From assembly GCA_944358305.1 (NCBI GenBank), contig CALVQK010000011.1:1-57208 (forward strand): 57,208 bases of DNA, read 5' to 3'. Each line of letters starts with the position of its first letter. Position 1 is the first letter of the stretch. The position numbers and the translations under genes were made by a program. Positions 32,574-42,003 of this stretch are shown one piece after another. A model generated the notes under the pieces. That model was not told the DNA's origin and ran no database searches. It was given only the letters and a program-made list of their open reading frames with translations. Source of the DNA: an uncultured Bacilli bacterium (GTDB lineage Bacteria > Bacillota_I > Bacilli_A > RF39 > UBA660).

Positions 32574-33341
32574 GTGAAAATTACAAAAGAAGCGTATGAA
32601 AGCTTAGAATTAATTTGTAATAAATATTATTCTCAACTTAGAGTAATGGATGATTATTTATTAAAATGGAATAGATATACATATGAAGAAAAACGGTTGA
32701 TGTATGAGAAATTGTTAGCTAAGACATATATAAAAGAGAGTGGTCAACCAATTGATGAGTTAATTATTGATGGTGAGTATAAGGGAGAAGTTATGTTTTA
32801 TTTCAAAGATGCTATTCCTTTTGCAAAAGCAGGATCTTTTCCGCTAGATAAAAAAATTAAAGCTTCGCTTGCTGTTGATAGGCAGATGAACACTTTGCAT
32901 AATTATGGTTTTTGTTTTAATGATATTCATCTTGAAAATCTTTTGATAGATAAAGATTCAGGTCAAGGCCATTTAATTGATTTTGGTACTATAACATATA
33001 TTGATGACAACGACTCTTTCTCAAAGTATTTTTTGAGATGTGATAGGCAAGAATTTAAACCTTCTTTAGAGGTTGATAATTATAAAATGTTGATTAGTTT
33101 TTGGAGTCTTATATATGATATTAATTTAGAAAAGCATTTCGAACATTTTGGAGTTTTAGATATTTCTTATTTAGAAATTTTGTTTAAAGATACTGCTATT
33201 TCTCATTTGGTTGGTGTTGCTAATAAAAATATGTTATTAGATTGTTCAATACCTAATATTGCGGATTTTTTACCATTTGTTTCTGATTTAGAAAGAGTTA
33301 ATTATGATACTCATTTAATAAAAAGTAAAGTATTAAGATAA
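32574..33341 (+). CDS. Protein-kinase-like fold protein
   Basis: 255 aa, GTG start with AAGGGGTAAGG-type site upstream. Residues 109-140 carry a kinase catalytic loop (FNDIHLENLLID: D117, N122) and a DFG motif (LIDFGT, D136). The N-lobe has a possible Lys but no clear glycine loop, so activity is uncertain. The family resembles small aminoglycoside-phosphotransferase or Ser/Thr-like kinases. Follows lysS, perhaps co-transcribed. A second, degenerate kinase-like gene lies at 42004. Confidence 0.65.
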   Translation: MKITKEAYESLELICNKYYSQLRVMDDYLLKWNRYTYEEKRLMYEKLLAKTYIKESGQPIDELIIDGEYKGEVMFYFKDAIPFAKAGSFPLDKKIKASLAVDRQMNTLHNYGFCFNDIHLENLLIDKDSGQGHLIDFGTITYIDDNDSFSKYFLRCDRQEFKPSLEVDNYKMLISFWSLIYDINLEKHFEHFGVLDISYLEILFKDTAISHLVGVANKNMLLDCSIPNIADFLPFVSDLERVNYDTHLIKSKVLR

Positions 33342-33367
33342 GTGTTAACGATTCTTATCTTTTTTTC
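33335..33367 (+). terminator. Terminator of the dusB-lysS operon
   Basis: AAGATAAG (33335-33342), 11-nt loop, CTTATCTT (33354-33361), T7. The stop codon lies in the left arm. Confidence 0.83.
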
Positions 33368-33392
33368 ATATCTTATTTTGAGGTGATGTTTT

Positions 33393-34085
33393 ATTAAACC
33401 TATTATTGGGATAGTAGGGAGACTTTATAGTGGTGATACTAATATTATTTGTGTAGAAGAGATAAGATATGCAGTTACAAAAATGGGTGGTATACCTTTA
33501 CTTATTTTGCCTGTTGATAAGACTAGGATAGCAGAAAAAAAGAATGATGTTAGTTCTTTTTATAATACTAAAGAAATAAAAGAATTGGAAAATGTTTTGA
33601 AGTTCTGTGATGGCTTTATTTTGCCAGGAGGTGATACTTGGTATCAATTAGATGAGATGGTTATAAAGTATGCTATTAAGTATGATAAACCTTTACTTGC
33701 TATATGTTTAGGAATGCAGGCTTTAAGTAAAGTATTAAATTGTAAAACTAAAAAAGTTTATGATAATACTATAAAGAATGATAATTTTATTAATCATTAT
33801 TTACCTAATGAAGATTATGTTCATGAAGTTATTATTGATAAAAATAGTAAACTGTTTTCTATTATGAAAGAAGAGAAGATTAAAGTTAATTCTAGACATA
33901 ACTATCATATACCTCCTTTTTTGAATACTAATTATATTAGTGCTAGAAGTTTAGATGGGTTAATAGAAGGAGTTGAGGAGAAAAATAAGAAATTTATTAT
34001 TGGAGTGCAGTGGCATCCAGAAACGATTTTAGAGAAAGATATAAATGCAAAGAAAATATTTGAAGCTTTTTTTGATAATTTTTAA
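33393..34085 (+). CDS. Class I glutamine amidotransferase-like hydrolase (PuuD/peptidase C26 type), apparent ATT start
   Basis: 230 aa if read from ATT 33393. The family N-terminus (KPIIGIVGR...) is in frame upstream of the first ATG (33483), and GAGGTGAT (33380-33387) sits 5 nt before ATT; no ATG, GTG or TTG is available there, and a TGA at 33384-33386 closes the frame. Catalytic motifs: PGGDTW, nucleophile in ICLGMQ and WHPE with the His-Glu pair. Hydrolyses gamma-glutamyl compounds. Starting at 33483 would remove the first 30 residues. It follows a terminator, so it is a single gene. Confidence 0.82.
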   Translation: MKPIIGIVGRLYSGDTNIICVEEIRYAVTKMGGIPLLILPVDKTRIAEKKNDVSSFYNTKEIKELENVLKFCDGFILPGGDTWYQLDEMVIKYAIKYDKPLLAICLGMQALSKVLNCKTKKVYDNTIKNDNFINHYLPNEDYVHEVIIDKNSKLFSIMKEEKIKVNSRHNYHIPPFLNTNYISARSLDGLIEGVEEKNKKFIIGVQWHPETILEKDINAKKIFEAFFDNF

Positions 34086-34123
34086 ATATTCACAAAAATT
34101 TCATGAAAAAAGTGGGCAAAAGC

Positions 34124-34152
34124 TTGTAAACTAAAGGAATTATTCGTATAAT
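34124..34152 (+). promoter_or_regulatory. Promoter of the YfcC-type transporter
   Basis: TTGTAA (34124-34129), 17-bp spacer, TATAAT (34147-34152). Confidence 0.7.
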
Positions 34153-34175
34153 TATAGTTGGAAGGAGAGAAAGAT

Positions 34176-35600
34176 ATGAAAAAGCATAATACACTTAAAG
34201 TTGTTATTATAACATTACTTTTATTTGCTTTGTTAACATGGATTTTACCTTGTGCAACTTATCAAACTGAGTATACAGAATTAGGTAGATACCAAGTTGG
34301 TTTATTTGATATTTTATCATATCAGTCAACTGTTCTTGGATACTTTGGCTATGTTGCTTTATTTGTGTTAGTTGTTGGTGGTTTCTATGGAGTTTTATAT
34401 AAGACTGAAGCTTATAGAAGAGTGCTAGATAGTTTATGCAAAAAGTTTAAAGGTAAAGAAGCAATATGCCTAGTAGTTATCATGGCTTTATTTGCATTTT
34501 TAACTTCATTTGCAGGACTACAGTTAGCATTGTTAATGTTATTCCCATTTGTTATTTCTTTAGTAATTATGATGGGATATAATAAACTAGCTGCTACTGC
34601 TGTTACTGCAGGTAGTGTGGCTGTTGGTTTAATGGGAACAACATTCGCTTATAGTACAACTCAGGTATTACAACAATACTTATCAGTAGAACTTACAGAT
34701 TTAATTTGGGCTAAAATTGTTCTTTTAGTTTTAGGAGTAGTTTTACTTGCATTATTTGTATTAAAATTTGGTAAGAAAGCTAGTACTAAAAAGGATGATA
34801 ATAAAGAAGAATTTATCCCAGAAGAAGTTAAGATTGCTAAAGGTAAAGAGAAGGATAAAAAACATAAAGTTAAAGTATGGCCATTAGTTTTAATATTAGA
34901 TTTAATACTAATAGTTACAATTTTAGGTTTTATTCCTTGGAATAATGCTTTTGGTATTACTTTATTTGATGATGTAACTACTGCAATAACTGAATTTGAA
35001 TTATTTGGTTTCCCTATTTTTGGTAAGATTTTAGGGGCTGTTAGTGCTTTTGGATATTGGTCTTTATTAGAATTAATAACTCTAATGTTACTTGCTATCA
35101 TCATTATTAAATTTGTTTATAAAATTAAATGGAATGATGTATTTGATAGTTTTGGTAAAGGTGTAAGACGTGCATTAGTTCCTGCTTTAATTGTTATCTT
35201 AATTTATACTTGTTTAGTACTTACAACTTATGATCCATATCAATTAGTTATTTATAAGTTTATTTTAGGATTAACTAAAGGATTTAATATCTTTACTACT
35301 GGTTTAGTTGTAGTTATTTCTAGTATCTTTAATGGCGATCCACTTTATGCTTTTTATAGTGTATTACCATATTTTGTAAGTGTTGTTACTGATACTAATA
35401 ATTATCAACTTATTGCTGTAATATTCCAAGCTATATATGGTATCGTTACTCTAGTAGCTCCTACTAGTATTCCGCTTATGTTAACTCTTGCTTATACTAA
35501 TACATCTTATAAAGATTGGTTTAAGTATATTTGGAAATTATTAGTAGCTTTACTTGTGTTAGCATTTATAGTATTTACAGTATTATTACTAATCATATAG
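34176..35600 (+). CDS. YfcC-family membrane transporter
   Basis: 474 aa with about eleven membrane segments. The N-terminal LLTWILPCATYQ is followed by a long repeated-helix body, and a Lys/Glu-rich cytoplasmic loop lies between residues 205 and 235. The family includes DcuC-type and basic amino-acid (arginine/ornithine) carriers; substrate is not determinable. GGAAGGAG precedes ATG 34176. It is a single-gene unit ending at a strong UUCG terminator. Confidence 0.75.
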   Translation: MKKHNTLKVVIITLLLFALLTWILPCATYQTEYTELGRYQVGLFDILSYQSTVLGYFGYVALFVLVVGGFYGVLYKTEAYRRVLDSLCKKFKGKEAICLVVIMALFAFLTSFAGLQLALLMLFPFVISLVIMMGYNKLAATAVTAGSVAVGLMGTTFAYSTTQVLQQYLSVELTDLIWAKIVLLVLGVVLLALFVLKFGKKASTKKDDNKEEFIPEEVKIAKGKEKDKKHKVKVWPLVLILDLILIVTILGFIPWNNAFGITLFDDVTTAITEFELFGFPIFGKILGAVSAFGYWSLLELITLMLLAIIIIKFVYKIKWNDVFDSFGKGVRRALVPALIVILIYTCLVLTTYDPYQLVIYKFILGLTKGFNIFTTGLVVVISSIFNGDPLYAFYSVLPYFVSVVTDTNNYQLIAVIFQAIYGIVTLVAPTSIPLMLTLAYTNTSYKDWFKYIWKLLVALLVLAFIVFTVLLLII

Positions 35601-35608
35601 TAATTCTT

Positions 35609-35630
35609 GACCCTTCGGGGTCTTTTTTTT
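35609..35630 (+). terminator. UUCG-tetraloop terminator
   Basis: GACCC (35609-35613), TTCG, GGGTC (35618-35622), then T8. Confidence 0.92.
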
Positions 35631-35655
35631 GTCATTTTTTTGGGGTTTCTATTTC

Positions 35656-35685
35656 TTGATTACAATAAGGTAAAATCCTTACAAT
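35656..35685 (+). promoter_or_regulatory. Promoter of clpC
   Basis: TTGATT (35656-35661), 18-bp spacer, TACAAT (35680-35685). No CtsR heptad repeat was seen. Confidence 0.55.
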
Positions 35686-35707
35686 ATTATTAGATTGGAG
35701 GAATTTT

Positions 35708-37996
35708 ATGTTTTCAAGATTTAGTGAAGAAGCACAGAAAGCTTTAATACTTGCTAAAGCAGAAATGAATAATTTAAGACATCCTTATGTAGGAAGTGAG
35801 CATTTATTGCTTGCGATACTTTCAGAGAAGAATTTGGAAATAACTAAAGTTTTAGCAAGTTATAATATAACTTATAAAGTATTTAAAGAAGAACTTATTA
35901 AAGTAGTAGGAGTAGGTAAGGAAGCGAATGAATGGTTTTTGTATACGCCGCTTTTGAAAAGAGTTATTGAGACGGCAATATTAAATAGTAAAGAAAAAGG
36001 AGAAGTAGAAGTTAGCGTTAATGAACTTTTACTGGCAATCCTTGAAGAAGGCGAAGGTGTAGCGATTAGACTTTTGATAGGTCTTAATATTGATGTTGAT
36101 GAGATATATAATTCTATTTCAAAAGACTCTAAAGTTAGTAATAAAGCATTACATAAAAAATTGTTGGTGGAAGATTATGCAATAAATCTTAATAAAAAGA
36201 TAGTTTCCAATGAAGTCGATCCTGTTATAGGACGTGAAGATGAGATTAAAAATTTAATTGAAATATTATGTAGAAGAGGTAAGAATAATCCTTTACTTAT
36301 TGGGGAAGCTGGTGTTGGTAAAACTGCTATTGTTGAAGAACTTGCTAGAAGAATAGTAGATGGTAATATTCCTAAACCTCTTAAAGGTAAGACTATTCTT
36401 TCTTTGCCTATGGCTAATTTAGTAGCTGGGACAAAATATAGAGGAGAATTTGAGGAGAGAGTTTCTAAGATACTTAAAGAACTTGAAGAAAATGATGATA
36501 TTATTGTGTTTATTGATGAGATTCATACTATTGTAGGGGCAGGTGGTGCTGAAGGAGCGATAGATGCGTCTAATATTATAAAGCCAGCTTTGGCACGCGG
36601 TAAAATTCAATTGATAGGTGCTACTACTACATATGAATATCATACTTTTATTGAAAAAGATAAGGCTTTAAATAGAAGATTTCAAATTATAGTGATAGAA
36701 GAACCTACTAAAGAGAAAACTAAAGAAATATTAAAGAAATTAAAGCCTTTATATGAAGCATATCATTTTGTTAGTATAAGTGATGATATTATTGATTTAA
36801 TAGTTGATCTTAGTGATACGTATATATATGAATATTATCAGCCTGATAAGTCTATTGATATTTTAGATGAGGTTTGTACTAAGGCATCTTTATTGGAAAG
36901 CAAAAATGATTCTATTCTTCATCACATTAACGTTCTATTACAAAATGTGATAAATGATAAAAAGAAAGCGATTATGAAACAAGACTTTGATTTAGCTTCA
37001 ACTTATAAAGAGAAAGAAAAAGAGTTACTTACTAAGAAGAATGATTTAGAACTTAATTTAATGACTAAAAGAAAGCCTAAAAAGATAACTAAAGAGATGG
37101 TCGCAGACGTTATATATTTAAAAACTAAGATACCTGTTTATGAGATTAATAAAAGTAGTAGAAAGATTATAAATAACTTGGATAGAAATTTAAAAAAGAT
37201 AGTTTTAGGACAAGATGATATTATTACTGATTTGTGTAATAGAGTTAAAAAAATAAGACTTGGTTTTCAGGATAAGCCTCATATAGAATCTTTCTTGTTT
37301 TGTGGAAAGACGGGAGTAGGGAAAACTTTGTTAGTTAAAGAGTTTGCAAAACTTCTATATGGGGATGCTAATTTTATAAGACTTGATATGAGTGAATATA
37401 AGGAAGCTCATACTGTCAGTAAGATTATTGGTTCTCCTCCAGGCTATGTTGGTTTTGATAATCATTTAACTGTTCTTGATACTATTAGAATGCATCCTCA
37501 CTCTGTAATCTTATTAGATGAGATAGAGAAAGCTTCTAGTGAAGTAATGAAACTTTTCTTACAAGTACTTGATGAAGGAGTTTTAACTGACTCTAGAGGT
37601 AGAAAGGTTAGATTTGATAATGTTTTTCTTTTTATGACTACTAATTTAGGTTATTCAAATGATTCAATAGGATTTACAGAAAGTAAGAACAATCTCGATA
37701 TAGAAGAGTTTTTAGGTGTGGAATTTGTTAATAGAATAGGTAAGATTTATTATTTTAGTGATATAAGCAGTGATGTTATTCACAAAATTGTGGAAAAAAG
37801 ATTAAATGTTTTAATAGAGGGATTTAAAAAGAAAGATTTAAAGATAACGATTTCCCCAACTGTTGTGGATAAAGTTATAGAAGAAAGTAATTATGAGAAA
37901 TTTGGAGCGAGACGTGTTGATAAAGTTATAGATGAAGTGGTTACGCCTATTATTGTTGATGCTTGGTATAATGGTAAGAAAGAGATAACAGTTTGA
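35708..37996 (+). CDS. clpC: AAA+ unfoldase ClpC
   Basis: 762 aa. Double Clp N-domain (residues 1-140, FSEEAQKALILAKAEM), first AAA module with GEAGVGKT (about 199-206), a short middle domain with a UVR-like DLASTYKEKEKELL stretch, and second module with GKTGVGKT (about 533-540). The ClpP-docking loop is not clear in the parts inspected. Shorter than B. subtilis ClpC (810 aa). ctsR, mcsA and mcsB, which normally precede it, are absent: it stands alone between two terminators. Confidence 0.92.
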   Translation: MFSRFSEEAQKALILAKAEMNNLRHPYVGSEHLLLAILSEKNLEITKVLASYNITYKVFKEELIKVVGVGKEANEWFLYTPLLKRVIETAILNSKEKGEVEVSVNELLLAILEEGEGVAIRLLIGLNIDVDEIYNSISKDSKVSNKALHKKLLVEDYAINLNKKIVSNEVDPVIGREDEIKNLIEILCRRGKNNPLLIGEAGVGKTAIVEELARRIVDGNIPKPLKGKTILSLPMANLVAGTKYRGEFEERVSKILKELEENDDIIVFIDEIHTIVGAGGAEGAIDASNIIKPALARGKIQLIGATTTYEYHTFIEKDKALNRRFQIIVIEEPTKEKTKEILKKLKPLYEAYHFVSISDDIIDLIVDLSDTYIYEYYQPDKSIDILDEVCTKASLLESKNDSILHHINVLLQNVINDKKKAIMKQDFDLASTYKEKEKELLTKKNDLELNLMTKRKPKKITKEMVADVIYLKTKIPVYEINKSSRKIINNLDRNLKKIVLGQDDIITDLCNRVKKIRLGFQDKPHIESFLFCGKTGVGKTLLVKEFAKLLYGDANFIRLDMSEYKEAHTVSKIIGSPPGYVGFDNHLTVLDTIRMHPHSVILLDEIEKASSEVMKLFLQVLDEGVLTDSRGRKVRFDNVFLFMTTNLGYSNDSIGFTESKNNLDIEEFLGVEFVNRIGKIYYFSDISSDVIHKIVEKRLNVLIEGFKKKDLKITISPTVVDKVIEESNYEKFGARRVDKVIDEVVTPIIVDAWYNGKKEITV

Positions 37997-38041
37997 TTGT
38001 TTTACTATTAGTTATAGTTTTAGTTTGTAAATACATATAAT

Positions 38042-38074
38042 AATAAGAGATTATAAAAATGATCTCTTATTTTC
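38042..38074 (+). terminator. Terminator of clpC
   Basis: AATAAGAGAT (38042-38051), 10-nt loop, ATCTCTTATT (38062-38071), short T tail. Confidence 0.72.
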
Positions 38075-38129
38075 ATTTAGATATTTTAATGATATAATAT
38101 ATACAATTAGAAAACGAGGAAGTGATTTA

Positions 38130-39512
38130 ATGAGATTATATAATACTCTTACAAGAAAAGTAGAAGAGTTTGTTCCAATAGATAAGAATGAAGTTAAGAT
38201 GTATACTTGTGGTCCTACAGTTTATCATTATGCTCATATTGGTAATTTAAGGACTTATATAATGGAAGATATATTAGAGAAGACTTTAAATATGTTAGGT
38301 TATAAAGTTAAGCGTTGTATGAATATTACTGATGTTGGACACTTGTCAAGTGATTCTGATAGTGGTGAAGATAAAATGCTTAAAAGTGCTAAGAAGGAAC
38401 ATAAATCAGTATTAGATATTGCTCGCTTTTACACTGATGAATTTAAAAAAGATACAGAAAAACTTAATATTAAGTGGCCTAGTATTGTTAGTCCTGCTAC
38501 TAGTAATATAGATTCTTATATAAAGATGATAGAGAAGTTACTTGATGAAGGTTATGCTTATAAAGCAGGTGGCAATGTTTATTTTGATACATCTAAACTT
38601 AGTGATTACTATATTCTAACTAATCATAAAATTGATGACATGGTAGTGGGGGCACGTGAAGGAGTTGAGTTTGATAGTAATAAGAAAAATCAAGCTGACT
38701 TTGTTTTATGGTTTACTAAGTCTAAGTTTGATTCACAAGAGTTAAAATGGGATAGTCCTTTTGGGGTAGGATATCCTGGTTGGCATATAGAGTGTTCTTG
38801 TATTGCTATTAAAAATCTTGGAGAATACCTTGATATTCACTGTGGTGGTGTTGATAATATCTTTCCACATCATACTAATGAAATTGCTCAGAGTGAAGCA
38901 TATTTGGGCCATAAATGGTGTAATTATTGGGTACATGGAGAACATTTAAATGATAAAAGTGGTAAGATGAGTAAATCTAAAGGTGATATACTTACGGTTA
39001 GTACTTTAGAAAGTGCTTCATATAATCCCTTAAGTTATCGTTATATGTGTTTGGAGTCTCATTATCGTAAACCTTTACTATTTACTTATGAGGCTTTAGG
39101 ACAAGCTGAAAAGGCTTATAAGAAACTTAAGAATAGAGTATCTTTACTTAAAGATGAAGGAGAACTTGATGAAGAAATAGTTAAAACCTATTTAGATAAA
39201 TTTAAAGATGCTTTATCCGATGATATGAATACTGCCATGGCTTTAACAGTTCTTTATGAAGTATTAAAACTTAATATTAGTGATAAGACTAAGAAACATT
39301 TAGTTTTAGAATTTGATAAAGTTTTAAGTTTGGATTTGCTAAAAGATGATATAATAGATATTGATGATGAGATAGCTAAATTAATTGAAGACCGTAATAA
39401 AGCGAAGATGAATAAAGATTATGCTGAAGCGGATAGAATTCGTGATTATTTAGAAAGTATTGGATTTCGTTTAATAGATAGTAGAGAAGGTACTACTATA
39501 GAGAAAATATAG
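38130..39512 (+). CDS. cysS: Cysteine--tRNA ligase
   Basis: 460 aa, class I. YTCGPTVYHYAHIGNLRTY contains the first zinc Cys and HIGH (HIGN) motif, GGVDNIFPHHTNEIAQSE the others, and KMSKSKG the KMSKS loop. Length fits. TATAAT at 38093-38098 lies upstream, but its -35 is poor. Followed directly by a metallopeptidase gene, then mrnC and rlmB, the conserved cysS-mrnC-rlmB-sigH neighbourhood. Confidence 0.97.
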   Translation: MRLYNTLTRKVEEFVPIDKNEVKMYTCGPTVYHYAHIGNLRTYIMEDILEKTLNMLGYKVKRCMNITDVGHLSSDSDSGEDKMLKSAKKEHKSVLDIARFYTDEFKKDTEKLNIKWPSIVSPATSNIDSYIKMIEKLLDEGYAYKAGGNVYFDTSKLSDYYILTNHKIDDMVVGAREGVEFDSNKKNQADFVLWFTKSKFDSQELKWDSPFGVGYPGWHIECSCIAIKNLGEYLDIHCGGVDNIFPHHTNEIAQSEAYLGHKWCNYWVHGEHLNDKSGKMSKSKGDILTVSTLESASYNPLSYRYMCLESHYRKPLLFTYEALGQAEKAYKKLKNRVSLLKDEGELDEEIVKTYLDKFKDALSDDMNTAMALTVLYEVLKLNISDKTKKHLVLEFDKVLSLDLLKDDIIDIDDEIAKLIEDRNKAKMNKDYAEADRIRDYLESIGFRLIDSREGTTIEKI

Positions 39513-39520
39513 GAGGTTTT

Positions 39521-40213
39521 ATGATATTTAATTATATGTATTTTGGATATACTCTTGTTATAATTGCTTTTCTTATAACTCTTGTTGCAGATATTTATTT
39601 GAGAACAAGATATAGTAAATATAAAAAAGTTAAAGTTAAAAGTGGAATGACAGGAGCAGAAGTTGCTCGTGAAATATTAAAAAGTAATGGACTTGACAAT
39701 GTTTATGTTGTAGAAACTAGAGGATATTTAACTGATCATTATGATCCTAGAGCTAAGGTTGTTAGACTTTCTACTGATATATATAATGGAGACTCTATTG
39801 CTAGTGTTAGTGTAGCGGCTCATGAGTGTGGGCATGCTGTTCAAGATAAAGAAGGATACTTTTTCTTAAGATTTAGATCTTTCTTAGTTCCTATTGTTAA
39901 TTTTAGTTCTAAATTTGGTTATTTAGCAGTTTTAATTGGTCTTATTTTTGGAGCAATGAATCTTGCTTGGGTAGGTATATTTCTTTTAGTAGCAATTCTT
40001 TTGTTTCAACTTATTACTTTACCAGTAGAGTTTAATGCTTCTAAGCGTGGAAAAATCTTTCTTAGTAAATTAAAAGTAGTAGATCAAAGTGAAAGGTCTA
40101 TGTCTAGTTCTATGTTAATGGCGGCTGCTATGACTTATGTAGCATCTTTGATTTCTACACTTTTAGAATTGCTTAGACTAGTATTAGTAGTTATGGGTAA
40201 TGATAGAGATTAG
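39521..40213 (+). CDS. Membrane zinc metallopeptidase (YugP-like)
   Basis: 230 aa. One N-terminal membrane helix (about residues 6-26), then a zinc-site HECGH within VAAHECGHAVQDKEGY (about 107-111), and two or three more hydrophobic helices at residues 130-165 and 190-225. Matches the YugP zinc metallopeptidase family of Firmicutes, function unknown. AGGAGG precedes ATG 39521. Co-transcribed with cysS. Confidence 0.85.
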   Translation: MIFNYMYFGYTLVIIAFLITLVADIYLRTRYSKYKKVKVKSGMTGAEVAREILKSNGLDNVYVVETRGYLTDHYDPRAKVVRLSTDIYNGDSIASVSVAAHECGHAVQDKEGYFFLRFRSFLVPIVNFSSKFGYLAVLIGLIFGAMNLAWVGIFLLVAILLFQLITLPVEFNASKRGKIFLSKLKVVDQSERSMSSSMLMAAAMTYVASLISTLLELLRLVLVVMGNDRD

Positions 40214-40233
40214 ACTTGTTAAGTCTTTTTTCT
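40212..40233 (+). terminator. Terminator of cysS-yugP
   Basis: AGACTT (40212-40217), GTT loop, AAGTCT (40221-40226), T-rich tail. The left arm begins at the last base of the stop codon. Confidence 0.68.
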
Positions 40234-40251
40234 TTAGCTGGAGGTGTTTTT

Positions 40252-40626
40252 ATGGATATTAGATGTATTAATTCTTTAGTGCTTGCTTATTTAGGTGATG
40301 CAGTTTATGAAGAATATATTAGAATGTATTTAATTAATAAAGGTATTAATAAAGTAAATGATTTACAAAAAGAATCTATTAATTATGTTAGTGCAAGAAG
40401 ACAAGCTTATTTTTTAGATAAGATGTTGGAATTGTCTTTTCTTAATGATGAAGAAATTGATGTAGTTAAAAGAGCTAGAAATGCTAAGAGTCATCCTAAT
40501 CCTAAAGGATGTAGTATGATAGAATATAAAAAGGCAACTGCTATTGAAGCTTTAATTGGTTATTTAAAATTTGAGAATAAAGAAAATAGAATAGATGAGA
40601 TTATGAAATTTATTATGGAGGATTAG
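40252..40626 (+). CDS. mrnC: Mini-ribonuclease III
   Basis: 124 aa. RNase III catalytic domain without a double-stranded RNA-binding domain: LVLAYLGDAVYEEYIR (signature with acidic metal ligands) and YKKATAIEALIGYL. It matures 23S rRNA. ATG 40252 after GGAGGTG; an in-frame start at 40216 would lie before that site and inside a terminator. Confidence 0.94.
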   Translation: MDIRCINSLVLAYLGDAVYEEYIRMYLINKGINKVNDLQKESINYVSARRQAYFLDKMLELSFLNDEEIDVVKRARNAKSHPNPKGCSMIEYKKATAIEALIGYLKFENKENRIDEIMKFIMED

Positions 40627-40628
40627 TT

Positions 40629-41339
40629 ATGTTAGTGTATGGGAAAAATGTTTCTGAAAGAATTTTAAAAGATGAAAATTTGTCTAAATTTGTGAAAACT
40701 ATTTATACGGATGAAGTGTTTTTGAAAAAAAACGGAGATTTATTTAGTGAATTTTTAAAATCTAAGGTAAAAATCAAACGAAATCATGAACTTGATAATT
40801 TGGCAAAAGGTGTTCATCAAGGTATAATCATCGATATGGAGGACTATCAATATACTCATTTTTCACAATTTTTAACAAAAGATGGAGATAATAAGACAGT
40901 TCTTATATTAGATCATATTCTTGATCCTCATAATTTTGGAGCGATTATTAGGACAGCTGTAGCAGCATCTATTGATGCTATTATTATTCCTAGTGATAGA
41001 CAGGTACTTGTTAATGCTACTGTTGTTAAAACTAGTGTAGGGGCAGTTTTTGATATTGATATAATATTAGTTAATAATATCAATGCTACTATAAAAACTT
41101 TGAAAGATAACGGCTTTTGGGTATATGGTACAGTGATGAACGGAGAAGATTATACTAAAATAGATTATAGTGGTAATGTTTGTCTTATTATTGGAAATGA
41201 AGAGAAAGGTATTAGTAAGTTAGTTAAAGAAAATTGTGATTTTTTGGTTAGTATTCCTATAAGTTCAAAAATCGATAGTTTGAATGCTTCTGTAGCAGCA
41301 GGAATTTTAATTTATGAGATAGTCCGAAATAGAAAGTAG
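40629..41339 (+). CDS. rlmB: 23S rRNA (guanosine(2251)-2'-O)-methyltransferase RlmB-like
   Basis: 236-aa SPOUT methyltransferase. N-terminal substrate-binding domain, then VLILDHILDPHNFGAIIRTA, VVKTSVGAVFDIDI and NEEKGISKLV, SIPISSKIDSLNASVA, the three SpoU/TrmH motifs. Overlaps no gene but is 2 nt after mrnC. Target site is assigned by family and position. Confidence 0.92.
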   Translation: MLVYGKNVSERILKDENLSKFVKTIYTDEVFLKKNGDLFSEFLKSKVKIKRNHELDNLAKGVHQGIIIDMEDYQYTHFSQFLTKDGDNKTVLILDHILDPHNFGAIIRTAVAASIDAIIIPSDRQVLVNATVVKTSVGAVFDIDIILVNNINATIKTLKDNGFWVYGTVMNGEDYTKIDYSGNVCLIIGNEEKGISKLVKENCDFLVSIPISSKIDSLNASVAAGILIYEIVRNRK

Positions 41340-41344
41340 GAGAT

Positions 41345-41920
41345 ATGAAATACAATGATTATGAACTTTTAGATTTAATTTGTGATAATGATGAAGTTGC
41401 TTATAATATTATGATTAATAAATATAAACCTGTTATTTATAATAAGGCCTTAGAATATTATAATTATTTAAGAAGTAATAATTATGAGGGACTAACTTTA
41501 GACGACTTTTTGGAAGAAGGTTTAATTACTTTAAATCATGCTATTAAAAGTTTTGATTCTAATAAAGGGAGTTTGTTTTATTCTTTTCTTTTAGTATGTT
41601 TAACTTCTAGTTTTAATCTTATGCTTAGAAAAGTATTTACAATAAAAAATAGACCACTTTTAAAATATCAAGAATTAGAATACGAAGTTAAAGATTCTAA
41701 AGGAATTGATCCATATGATTATGTAGATAATTTAGATATATATGATGAATTGAATAATTATTTATATAATATTGGTCTTATAGATTCTGCTATTATAGAA
41801 TTGAGATTAAATAATTTTAAATATAGTGAAATAATGAAACTTTTAGATGTTAGTGCTTCTAAGATTAATAGGACTATTAAAACAATGAGAGAGCGGTTAT
41901 CTTATATTAGCCCAATATAA
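41345..41920 (+). CDS. sigH: Sigma-70 family RNA polymerase sigma factor, SigH-like
   Basis: 191 aa. Region 2 around YKPVIYNKALEYY...DDFLEEGLITLNHAIKSFD...FYSFL and a short region 4 helix-turn-helix (NFKYSEIMKLLDVSASKINRTI). Located after rlmB as sigH in B. subtilis, but the sequence is diverged and the usual SPFE / DLXQEG motifs are only partly kept. TAGGAG precedes the ATG. If functional it would drive early sporulation genes such as spoVG. An ECF-like role cannot be excluded. Confidence 0.75.
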   Translation: MKYNDYELLDLICDNDEVAYNIMINKYKPVIYNKALEYYNYLRSNNYEGLTLDDFLEEGLITLNHAIKSFDSNKGSLFYSFLLVCLTSSFNLMLRKVFTIKNRPLLKYQELEYEVKDSKGIDPYDYVDNLDIYDELNNYLYNIGLIDSAIIELRLNNFKYSEIMKLLDVSASKINRTIKTMRERLSYISPI

Positions 41921-42003
41921 TACTTGTAAATAATTTTAAAATGCTATAAAATTATTATAAGTAAAATAATAGAGAATAGTAGAAGGATTAAGGCGGTGAT
42001 GTA

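Noticed and set aside
38652..38665. CACGTGAA core resembling parS inside cysS
   Set aside because: Only the central eight bases match; the outer TGTT and ACA arms are missing and it lies in a coding sequence.
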